A stretch of DNA of 64,000 bases from CAWGJC01 sp965276665. GTDB lineage: Bacteria > Pseudomonadota > Alphaproteobacteria > Acetobacterales > Acetobacteraceae. Positions 57,559 through 64,000 of this stretch are shown here, one piece after another. Location: NCBI GenBank assembly GCA_965276665.1, contig OZ255620.1, forward strand, positions 4,278,001 to 4,342,000, read 5' to 3'. Position 1 is the first letter of the stretch. The number at the start of each line of letters is the position of its first letter. Below the pieces are notes generated by a model. The model did not search any database and was not told where the DNA came from. It worked only from the letters and a program-made list of their open reading frames with translations. Both the position numbers and the translations under genes were made by a program.

Positions 57559-58485
57559 TCATGCGAGCGCCGGCGCATTGATCGTGGGCGCCATGATCAG
57601 CGTCGCGGCGGCGGCCAACGCCGCCTCGACGGAGAGTCCGGCGATCGGCGCATGCCCCGCCGGACCGGGCGCGACGACCGCGGCGGCGCGCGGGCCGGCG
57701 GGACCGTATTCGCTGGCGTCGCTCGGCCCGAACAAGCCGAGCGTCGGGGTGCCGGCGGCGGCGGCGAGATGCATCAGCCCGGAATCGTTGCCGACGAACA
57801 GCGCGCAGCGGGCCAGGCAGGCGGCCGCCTCAGGCAGGGTGAGCGCGCCGGCCAGGTCGATCGCGCCGTGCAGCGCGTCGAGCACCGGCCCGGCCCGCGC
57901 CCGCTCGGCCGCGCCCGGGCCGGCGAATACCGCGATGCGCGCGCCCGGCAGCGCCTCGGCGGTGAGCGCCTTGGCGAGGGCGACGAAATGCTCCGGCGGC
58001 CAGATCTTGCCGTCCCAATTGGCGGTCGGGCCGAGGCCGATCACCGGCGCGCCTTCCGGCAGCATGGTTGCCGCGCGCGCGCGATCGGCCGGGTCGGTCC
58101 AGATGACGGGGAGCGGCGGCGGGTCCAGCCCGAGCACCGCGCCGAGATGGCCGAGCCGGGCGCCGGGCCGTCGCCCGCCGCGCATCACCGCTCGCCTGCG
58201 GGCCGGCAGGGTGAAGGTGAGCGCCGAGCCGCGCAGGTCGATCGCCAGATCCCAGACCCGTCCGAAAGTGCGGGCCCAGAGCCCGAGCCAGTGCAGATCG
58301 TGCCGCCGCTTCTCCACCACCAGCGTCGCCTCGCGGCGCGGCATGCGCGCGAACACGCCTTCGGCGGCAGGCCCGCAGGCGATGGTGAAGCGCGCCGCCG
58401 GGTGGGCGCGGAGCAGATGATCCAGCAGCCCGGTGGAGAGGACGGCGTCGCCGATCCGCGTCGCGGTGATGAACAGGATGCGCAT
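57559..58485 (-). CDS. Glycosyltransferase family 9 (heptosyltransferase-like)
   Basis: 308-residue GT9 protein. MRILFITATRIGDAVLSTG is the typical opening, VWDLAIDLRGS follows, and the donor loop is FVGNDSGLMHLAAAAGTPTLGLFGPSD. Members add ADP-heptose or similar sugars to the LPS core. The ATG at 58485 was used; a GTG two codons earlier is in frame. Head of a minus-strand operon GT9-GT4-asnB-dihydroorotase type (30-bp gap to GT4). Divergent from ygfZ by 85 bp, which contain a CCGTGCC/GGCACGG hairpin. Confidence 0.9.
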   Translation of the reverse strand: MRILFITATRIGDAVLSTGLLDHLLRAHPAARFTIACGPAAEGVFARMPRREATLVVEKRRHDLHWLGLWARTFGRVWDLAIDLRGSALTFTLPARRRAVMRGGRRPGARLGHLGAVLGLDPPPLPVIWTDPADRARAATMLPEGAPVIGLGPTANWDGKIWPPEHFVALAKALTAEALPGARIAVFAGPGAAERARAGPVLDALHGAIDLAGALTLPEAAACLARCALFVGNDSGLMHLAAAAGTPTLGLFGPSDASEYGPAGPRAAAVVAPGPAGHAPIAGLSVEAALAAAATLIMAPTINAPALA

Positions 58486-58511
58486 GGGCACGAACGCTCT
58501 AGCAGGGTTTT

Positions 58512-58578
58512 CCGTGCCGCGTTAAGGCACGGGGCTTGGCTCGGCGCGCCGCACGACCCATTCTTGGGTCATGACCCA
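58512..58578 (+). promoter_or_regulatory. Hairpins and start-codon palindrome upstream of ygfZ
   Basis: CCGTGCC-GCGTTAA-GGCACGG at 58512-58532 is a perfect 7-bp stem. Next to the start codon, GACCCA-TTCT-TGGGTC (58555-58570) can pair, and TGGGTCATGACCCA (58565-58578) is a perfect 14-bp palindrome centred on the ATG. The two pairings share TGGGTC and are mutually exclusive. Confidence 0.45.
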
Positions 58579-59389
58579 ACTCGCTTTGCTGCCCGACCGT
58601 GCGGTGATCGCGCTAGAGGGCGAGGATCGCGTCGGTTTTCTGCAGGGCCTCGTCTCGAACGATGTCGCCCTCGCGGCGCCCGGGCACGCCGTCTGGGCCG
58701 CGCTGCTGACCCCGCAGGGGAAATGGCTGGCGGATTTTTTCATCCTGGCCGAAGGCGGGCGCCTGCTGCTCGATTGCGAACTCGCCCAGCGGGACATGCT
58801 GGTGCAGCGTCTCACGCGCTTCCGGCTGCGCTCGAAGGTGAGCGTCGCGTCGCTCGATCTTTCGGTCCATGCCGCCTGGGGCGGAACGCCGGAGGCCGGG
58901 GGTAGCATTGCCGCCCCCGACCCCCGTCTGCCCGAGGCTGGCTGGCGGCTGATTTCCCCGGCGCCGCTGGCGACCAACGCGGAGGCGGCCGACTGGGACG
59001 AACACCGCCTTGCCCTCGGCCTGCCGGACGGATCGCGCGACCTGGAGACGGAAAAGACCGTGCTGCTGGAGGCCGGTTTCGACGAGCTCGCCGGCGTATC
59101 GTGGAGCAAGGGTTGCTACATGGGCCAGGAACTCACCGCCCGGACGAAATACCGCGGCTTGGTGAAGCGTCGGCTGACGCCGGTGGGCATCGCAGGCCCG
59201 GCGCCCCCGCCGGGGACGCCGATCTTCCGCGACGGGGTGGAGATCGGCGCCATGCGCTCTTGCCGGAACGGGCGCGGCATGGCGCTGCTCCGCCTCGCCG
59301 CACTCGATGCCGGCGCCCCGCTCGCCTGCGGGAACGCCGTGCTGATGCCGTTTGTTCCGACCTGGATGCGACTTCCCGAGCCGGTCTAG
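58571..59389 (+). CDS. ygfZ: YgfZ/GcvT-like folate-binding protein (Fe-S cluster maintenance)
   Basis: 272-residue folate-dependent protein that supports assembly or repair of certain Fe-S enzymes such as MiaB. The signature KGCYMGQELTAR is near residue 180, with the conserved Cys. N-terminal folate-fold features include RAVIALEGEDRVGFLQGLVS and LTPQGKWLADFF. Standard length. The start codon ATG is centred in a palindrome. Its 3' end overlaps the converging DUF2076 gene by four bases. Confidence 0.92.
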   Translation: MTQLALLPDRAVIALEGEDRVGFLQGLVSNDVALAAPGHAVWAALLTPQGKWLADFFILAEGGRLLLDCELAQRDMLVQRLTRFRLRSKVSVASLDLSVHAAWGGTPEAGGSIAAPDPRLPEAGWRLISPAPLATNAEAADWDEHRLALGLPDGSRDLETEKTVLLEAGFDELAGVSWSKGCYMGQELTARTKYRGLVKRRLTPVGIAGPAPPPGTPIFRDGVEIGAMRSCRNGRGMALLRLAALDAGAPLACGNAVLMPFVPTWMRLPEPV

Positions 59390-60330
59390 ACGTTCGTCTG
59401 GTCGTCGAACCCGCCGGATCCGTCGTCGCCCGAGCCGAAATCCGTGTTGTCGAGACCATCCGTGTTGTCGAGCCCAGGGGCGGGCTGACCGCCGCCGGCA
59501 TCCCAGCCAGACTGATCGGGCTGACCCTGCCAGCCGCCTTGATCGGGCTGGCCTTGCCATCCACCCTGATCCGGCGCGTTTCCGCCCCAGGGATCCGCTT
59601 GCGGCGGAGTGTCGTAATTGTTGTTCACGATGGTCTCGTTGACCACGTCCGGCTGCTGACCGAAGCCGCCGCCCCCCAGGGCGCCGCCCCCCAGGCCACC
59701 GCCCCCGAGGCCGCCGCCGCCGAACCCGCCGCCGCCATGGCCGGAAAACATGTTCATCAGCGCGTCGCCGACCACGACGCCGCCGGCCACGCCGGCTGCC
59801 GTCGTCAGGGCCGAGCCGAGAAACCCGCTGCCGCCCCCGCGCCCGAACATGCCGGGTTGATATTGCGGCGGGTATTGCGGCTGCGGGGGGGCGTATTGCG
59901 GCGGCGGCGCGTATTGCGGTTGTTGCGGGGCGTATTGCGGCTGCTGGGGCGGCGGGGCGGCCTGCTGGCCGCCGCCGAATATGCCGCCGAAGATCCCGCG
60001 TGACGGCGCCGGCTGGGCCGGCTCGGCCTGCGGCGGCGGTGCCTGGCGCTTCGTCTGGTCGAGCTCCCATTCCATGCGCTTCAGCCGGTTTTGCGCTTCG
60101 GCGAGTGCAGCTTCCTGCACGAAGGCCATCTGCGTGATCCGGTAGCGCGCCTCGGGGAAGCGGGCGAATTGATCGGCGATGTAGCGGTCCGCTTCCGGGT
60201 CGATCGGCGGGAGGGGCGGGGCCTGCACCGTCGCCGGAACCGAACCGCCGAAGCCTGACTGCGCCGCCTGGGGCTGGCCGCTCACCCTCGCCATGAAACG
60301 GGCGATGATGTCGCGTTCGTCGTTGGTCAT
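59386..60330 (-). CDS. DUF2076 domain-containing protein, low-complexity C-terminus
   Basis: 314-residue protein. The N-terminal DUF2076 helix begins MTNDERDIIARFMARVSG, with YIADQFARFPEARYRITQM and a helix up to RLKRMEWELDQTKRQA. Then come several low-complexity parts: PQ(Y)AP repeats (about 130-160), a glycine run GGGGFGGGGLGGG (about 200-225), WQGQPDQGG repeats and an acidic tail LDNTDFGSGDDGSGGFDD. The family is annotated as a possible periplasmic or envelope protein; role unknown. It converges with ygfZ (4-bp overlap). The repeats make recombinational length variation likely. Confidence 0.85.
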   Translation of the reverse strand: MTNDERDIIARFMARVSGQPQAAQSGFGGSVPATVQAPPLPPIDPEADRYIADQFARFPEARYRITQMAFVQEAALAEAQNRLKRMEWELDQTKRQAPPPQAEPAQPAPSRGIFGGIFGGGQQAAPPPQQPQYAPQQPQYAPPPQYAPPQPQYPPQYQPGMFGRGGGSGFLGSALTTAAGVAGGVVVGDALMNMFSGHGGGGFGGGGLGGGGLGGGALGGGGFGQQPDVVNETIVNNNYDTPPQADPWGGNAPDQGGWQGQPDQGGWQGQPDQSGWDAGGGQPAPGLDNTDGLDNTDFGSGDDGSGGFDDQTNV

Positions 60331-60385
60331 GCCGTCCTCTTCTCGAAAAGGGCTGGTCGCGATGTTGGTCGCCGAGACGCGCGGA

Positions 60386-60811
60386 TCAAGCGGCCAGCCG
60401 GAGCCGGGGAAATTCGATGGCGGGGCAGCGATCCATCACCACGATCATTCCGGCCGCCCGGCCGGCCTCGGCCGCCGCCTCGTTCACCACGCCGAGTTGC
60501 ATCCACAGCGTGCGCGCGCCAAGGCGGATCGCCTCGTCGACCACCGGGCCGACATGCTCAGGCGCGCGAAACACGTCCACCATATCGAGCGGCGCCGCCT
60601 CCGCGAGGCTCGCCACCACCTCCCGCCCCTGGATGGTTCTTCCGGCCAGACCCGGGTTCACCGGCACGACGTCGAAGCCATGGCGGAGCAGGAACCCCAT
60701 CACGCCGAAGGAGGGACGGCCCGGCTTGTCCGAGGCGCCGACCAGCGCGATCCGCCGCGTCTCCTTGAGGATGCGTGCGATCTCCGCGTCGGCGAGGCCA
60801 TCAGCCGCCAT
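60386..60811 (-). CDS. CoA-binding domain protein (YccU-like)
   Basis: 141-residue small Rossmann-type protein. It carries IALVGASDKPGRPSFGVMGF (dinucleotide/CoA loop), FDVVPVNPGLAGRTIQGREV and LWMQLGVVNEAAAEAG, closing with DRCPAIEFPRL. These are the standard landmarks of the CoA-binding, YccU-like family of unknown function. The start at 60811 is preceded by GGAGCGCATC; an upstream ATG at 60865 adds 18 residues. It diverges from glyQ and lies 55 bp upstream of the DUF2076 gene on the same strand. Confidence 0.9.
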   Translation of the reverse strand: MAADGLADAEIARILKETRRIALVGASDKPGRPSFGVMGFLLRHGFDVVPVNPGLAGRTIQGREVVASLAEAAPLDMVDVFRAPEHVGPVVDEAIRLGARTLWMQLGVVNEAAAEAGRAAGMIVVMDRCPAIEFPRLRLAA

Positions 60812-60931
60812 GATGCGCTCCGGCAATGCCGATCCATAAAGTCGTGCACGCGGCGGAGGTTGCATCGGCGCGTTTGCGGCGGTCCGGTCGGCTCCCTATG
60901 CTGCGCCACGAACATGCACACCGATCGCGCC

Positions 60932-61807
60932 ATGCAAAAATCGCTGAGCTTCCAGGGGCTCATCCTGCGCCTGCACGAATTCTGGTCCACCCAGGGCTGC
61001 GTGATCCTGCAGCCCTATGACGTTGAAATGGGGGCCGGCACCTTCCACCCGGCCACCACCTTGCGCGCGCTCGGCCCGAAGCCGTGGAAGGCCGCCTACG
61101 TGCAGCCGAGCCGCCGGCCGTCGGACGGGCGCTATGGCGAGAATCCGAATCGGCTGCAGCACTACTACCAGTATCAGGTGATCATGAAGCCGAGCCCGGA
61201 GACCGCGCAGGCCCTGCTGCTCGGCAGCTATGCCGCGATCGGCATCGACCCGGCGCTGCACGACATCCGCTTCGTCGAGGACGATTGGGAGAGCCCGACC
61301 ATCGGCGCCTGGGGCCTCGGCTGGGAGGTGTGGTGCGACGGGATGGAGGTCGGCCAGTTCACCTATTTCCAGCAGGTGGGCGGCATCCCGGTCGCGGTGC
61401 CAAGCTTCGAGATGACCTACGGGCTCGAGCGCCTGGCGATGTACGTGCAGGGCGTCGAGCGGATCTACGACCTCGATTTCAATGGCGAGGGCGTCACCTA
61501 TGGCGATGTGTTCCTGCGTGCCGAGCGGGAATACAGCCGGTATAATTTCGAGCTGGCGGACACGGCGATGCTGACCCGCCACTTCGCCGATGCCGAGGCG
61601 GAATGCGGCGCGCTGCTCGCTGAAGGGCTTGCGCTTCCAGCCTACGACCAGTGCATCAAGGCGAGCCATTTGTTCAACCTGCTCGATGCCCGCGGCGTGA
61701 TCAGCGTGACCGAGCGGGCGGCCTATATTCTTCGCGTCCGCACGCTGGCCCGCGGCTGCTGCGAGGCTTGGCTCGCGGGCGAGACCGGGTTAACCCAAGA
61801 GACATGA
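60932..61807 (+). CDS. glyQ: Glycine--tRNA ligase subunit alpha
   Basis: 291-residue alpha subunit of the bacterial heterotetrameric glycyl-tRNA synthetase, which activates glycine and charges tRNA-Gly. It opens SLSFQGLILRLHEFWSTQGC and includes MGAGTFHPATTLRALGPKPW, YVQPSRRPSDGRYGENPNRL and FTYFQQVGGIPVAVPSFEMT. The start at 60932 matches the family N terminus (MQKSLSFQG); another ATG at 60914 would add six residues. It is followed by a 45-bp spacer with a hairpin and then glyS. Confidence 0.97.
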   Translation: MQKSLSFQGLILRLHEFWSTQGCVILQPYDVEMGAGTFHPATTLRALGPKPWKAAYVQPSRRPSDGRYGENPNRLQHYYQYQVIMKPSPETAQALLLGSYAAIGIDPALHDIRFVEDDWESPTIGAWGLGWEVWCDGMEVGQFTYFQQVGGIPVAVPSFEMTYGLERLAMYVQGVERIYDLDFNGEGVTYGDVFLRAEREYSRYNFELADTAMLTRHFADAEAECGALLAEGLALPAYDQCIKASHLFNLLDARGVISVTERAAYILRVRTLARGCCEAWLAGETGLTQET

Positions 61808-61808
61808 A

Positions 61809-61831
61809 GCGCCGCGTTGTTTCGGCGCGGC
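61809..61831 (+). promoter_or_regulatory. Hairpin between glyQ and glyS
   Basis: GCGCCG (61809-61814) pairs with CGGCGC (61823-61828), or alternatively GCCGCG with CGCGGC (61811-61831), directly after the glyQ stop. It lacks a T run, so it is more likely an mRNA-processing or stability element than a terminator. Confidence 0.35.
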
Positions 61832-61852
61832 AAATAATCTACCACCCGACCG

Positions 61853-63913
61853 ATGCCTGAGCTGTTCCTTGAGCTGTTCGGCGAGGAAATCCCCGCCCGC
61901 ATGCAGGCGCGCGCGGCCGAGGATCTCGCCCGCCTGGTCGGCGAGACGCTGGCCCCGCTCGCGCCGGCCAACGGCCGCGGCTTTGCCGGCCCGCGCCGGA
62001 TCGCCCTAGTGGCCGAGGTGGCGGCGAGCGTGCCGGCCTCCAGCACCCGCGAGCGCGGCCCGCGCGCCAGCGCGCCAGCGGCGGCGCTCGACGGCTTCCT
62101 CCGGCGCCACGGCGCCACGCGCGAGGCGCTGGTGCAGGAGGGCGATCACTGGGTGCTCGAGAAGGCGAGCCCGGAGATCCCCGCGACGACGCTGATCGCC
62201 GGCGCGATGCCCGGCCTGTTGCGCAAATTCCCCTGGCCGAAATCGATGCGCTGGGGCGCCGGGAGCGCCTTCACCTGGGTGCGCCCGCTGCGCCGCATCC
62301 TCTGCCTGCTCGGCGGAACGGTGGTACAATTCGACCTGCGGGAGGGGGCGGATGACGGGCATGGCCTCGCCGCCGCCGATCTCACCGAAGGGCATCGCTT
62401 CCTCGCCCCCGGCGCCGTCGCGGTGGACAGCTTTGCCGGCTGGGAGCGCAGCCTGCGGGAGCGGCGGGTGGTGGCGGATGCGGCCGAGCGCCGCCGGCTG
62501 ATCGAGGCGGGGCTCGCGGCACTTGCCGCGAAACGCGATCTGTCGCTCGTCGCCGACCCGGCGCTGGTGGACGAGGTGGCCGGCCTCGTCGAGTGGCCGG
62601 TGCCGCTGCTCGGCCGGATCGATCCGGAATTCATGGATCTGCCTGCCGAGGTGCTGCAGGTCTCGATGCGGGTGAACCAGCGCTATTTCGCGCTCCGCGA
62701 CCAGGCGGGCGCGGCCGCGCCCTGCTTCGCCTTCATCGCCAATATCGAGGCGGCGGATGGCGGGGCGACCATCATCGCCGGCAATGAGCGCGTGCTGCGC
62801 GCCCGCTTCGCCGATGCGCGGCATTTCTGGGATCTCGATCGCCGCACGAAATTGGCCGATCGCCTCGCCGCGCTCGATGCCGTGACCTTCCATGCCAAAC
62901 TCGGCAGCCAGGGCGACCGGGTGCGACGCCTCGAGGCGCTCGCCGCGCGCATCGCGCCGCTGGTGGGCGCCGACCCGGCGCTCGCCGTACGCGCCGCACG
63001 CCTCGCCAAGGCCGACCTCACTACCGGCATGGTGGGCGAGTTCCCCGAATTGCAGGGCGTGATGGGCCGCTACTACGCGTTGCACGATGGCGAGGATGCT
63101 CGAAGCGCGGATGCGATCCGCGACCATTACGCGCCGCGCGGGCCGAACGAGGCGGCCCCGTCCGAGCCGGTCACCGTGGCGGTGGCGCTCGCCGACAAGC
63201 TCGACCTTCTCGCGGGCTTCTTCGGCATCGGCGAGAAGCCGGGCGGCTCGGGCGATCCTTATGCGTTGCGCCGTGCCGCACTCGGCCTGATCCGGATCCT
63301 GCGCGAGAACCGGCTGCGCCTCGCTTTGTTGCCGCTGATCGCGGCGGCGGGAGAAGGGTTCGCCGCCCGGCCGAATGCGGCGGATCTGCTCGGCTTTCTC
63401 GCCGAGCGCCTGCGCGTGCAGCTGCGTGCCGAAGGGGCACGGCACGATGTGCTCGCCGCGCTGCTCGCCCGCGCCGCCTCCGACGATTTCGTCCGCCTGC
63501 TGGCGCGCGCCGAGGCGGTGGCGTCGTTCGTGGAAAGCCCGGAAGGGGCCGATCTGCTCACCGCCTATCGGCGCAGCGCCAATATCTTCCGCATCGAGGA
63601 TCGCAAGGACGGGCCGCACGAGGGCGTGCCGGACCCGTCGCTGCTCGCCGCCGCCGAGGAGCAGGCGCTCGCCGCCGCGCTCGACGCCGCCGAGAAGCGC
63701 ATCGCGGGCGCGCTGGCGGCGGAGGATTTCGGGTCCGCGATGGCCGCGATGGCGGCGCTGCGCGACCCGATCGACGCCTTCTTCGCCCGCGTCACCGTGA
63801 ACGCCGAACCGCCGGAACTTCGCCGCAATCGGCTGCGATTGCTCCACCGGGTGCGCGCGGTGATGGACCAGGCCGCCGACTTCTCCAAGATCGAAGTGCA
63901 GGGATCAGCATGA
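61853..63913 (+). CDS. glyS: Glycine--tRNA ligase subunit beta
   Basis: 686-residue beta subunit, needed for tRNA recognition. The start MPELFLELFGEEIPARMQ is characteristic. Mid-protein FPWPKSMRWGAGSAFTWVRP and VSMRVNQRYFALRDQAG are the usual conserved blocks, and SEPVTVAVALADKLDLLAGF precedes GEKPGGSGDPYALRRAALG. The DALR-like anticodon-binding end is FFARVTVNAEPPELRRNRL. Length is normal. The stop overlaps the ATG of ppdK by four bases. Confidence 0.97.
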   Translation: MPELFLELFGEEIPARMQARAAEDLARLVGETLAPLAPANGRGFAGPRRIALVAEVAASVPASSTRERGPRASAPAAALDGFLRRHGATREALVQEGDHWVLEKASPEIPATTLIAGAMPGLLRKFPWPKSMRWGAGSAFTWVRPLRRILCLLGGTVVQFDLREGADDGHGLAAADLTEGHRFLAPGAVAVDSFAGWERSLRERRVVADAAERRRLIEAGLAALAAKRDLSLVADPALVDEVAGLVEWPVPLLGRIDPEFMDLPAEVLQVSMRVNQRYFALRDQAGAAAPCFAFIANIEAADGGATIIAGNERVLRARFADARHFWDLDRRTKLADRLAALDAVTFHAKLGSQGDRVRRLEALAARIAPLVGADPALAVRAARLAKADLTTGMVGEFPELQGVMGRYYALHDGEDARSADAIRDHYAPRGPNEAAPSEPVTVAVALADKLDLLAGFFGIGEKPGGSGDPYALRRAALGLIRILRENRLRLALLPLIAAAGEGFAARPNAADLLGFLAERLRVQLRAEGARHDVLAALLARAASDDFVRLLARAEAVASFVESPEGADLLTAYRRSANIFRIEDRKDGPHEGVPDPSLLAAAEEQALAAALDAAEKRIAGALAAEDFGSAMAAMAALRDPIDAFFARVTVNAEPPELRRNRLRLLHRVRAVMDQAADFSKIEVQGSA

Positions 63914-64000
63914 CCAAATGGGTCTACAGCTTCGGCGCCGGTGACAATGAGGGGCGCGCGGAGATGCGCAACCTGCTCGGCGGCAAGGGCGCCAATCTCG
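63910..64000 (+). CDS. ppdK: Pyruvate, phosphate dikinase (N-terminal fragment)
   Basis: Only about 30 codons are within the window: MTKWVYSFGAGDNEGR then EMRNLLGGKGANL. This is the canonical start of PpdK, which interconverts pyruvate, ATP and phosphate with PEP, AMP and PPi. The ATP-grasp glycine loop LLGGKGANL is present. The ATG overlaps the glyS stop (ATGA). The glyQ-glyS-ppdK order is common in alphaproteobacteria, which strengthens the call despite the truncation. Confidence 0.93.
   Translation, partial: MTKWVYSFGAGDNEGRAEMRNLLGGKGANL

Noticed and set aside
62006..63847. 613-codon minus-strand open frame over glyS
   Set aside because: Shadow frame with no domain resemblance; glyS is complete on the plus strand.

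Overview
The window is GC-rich DNA from the chromosome of an alphaproteobacterium, most likely a member of the Acetobacteraceae/Rhodospirillales. This is inferred from the Shemin-type 5-aminolevulinate synthase, the CysD/CysNC pair, the zapA-6S RNA-fthC arrangement, the glyQ-glyS-ppdK order and the run ppx-rlmE-guaB-rsmB-type-GNAT-guaA. No rRNA genes, prophage, CRISPR array or plasmid functions are visible. Most of it is ordinary core metabolism with tightly packed genes, many sharing ATGA/GTGA/TTGA stop-start overlaps.

Layout. 1-5.5 kb: truncated ABC substrate-binding protein, SDR and aldo/keto reductases, zapA, 6S RNA, fthC, a YmdB-type phosphoesterase and a small lipoprotein. 5.6-16.1 kb: a TPR/GT9-like protein, sulfate activation (cysD-cysNC), an HdeD-like membrane domain fused to a papain-like domain, two MFS exporters and a Tat-exported flavin oxidase. 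16.1-24.7 kb: tRNA-Gln, ppx, rlmE, guaB, an RsmB-type methyltransferase, GNAT and guaA, with an IS630-family element between the last two. 24.7-34.8 kb: an IS5-like remnant, a copper chaperone plus ferritin-like pair, cell-envelope proteins, an operon of two paralogous amidohydrolases and a Rieske protein, GST/MATE, and an aspartase/fumarase-superfamily lyase. 34.8-42.1 kb: a fatty-acid modification cluster (DUF6134, cfa, DUF1365, FAD oxidoreductase, a hydrolase, DUF1295, a second cfa-like methyltransferase, DUF2177). 42.3-46.6 kb: an enolase-superfamily enzyme with a sugar-type ABC importer lacking its ATPase. 46.7-64 kb: HDAC-like hydrolase/TusA, ROK kinase/dinB, hemA, a polytopic membrane protein, a GT9-GT4-asnB-dihydroorotase-type operon, ygfZ, DUF2076, a CoA-binding protein, glyQ, glyS and the start of ppdK.

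The most interesting structure is not a gene. Five intergenic loci carry a composite element of about 185-270 bp. It has two near-identical inverted arms, each made of two strong hairpins, around a centre with a third hairpin. At four loci it starts 2-17 bp after a stop codon; the fifth is a half copy. One copy is split by the IS630 element exactly at a TA in its right arm, and another supplies the last 15 codons and stop of the HDAC-like gene. A second repeat of about 108 bp occurs twice. Its ends resemble the IS630 terminal repeats, so it looks like a MITE, and one copy supplies the stop of one gene and probably the start of the next.

The strongest functional hypothesis is the fatty-acid cluster. 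It is preceded by a sequence resembling an ECF11 (RpoE/ChrR-type) promoter whose predicted start falls on the ATG of the FAD oxidoreductase, suggesting singlet-oxygen-type control and a leaderless transcript. All assignments come from reading the sequence; no database search was possible.
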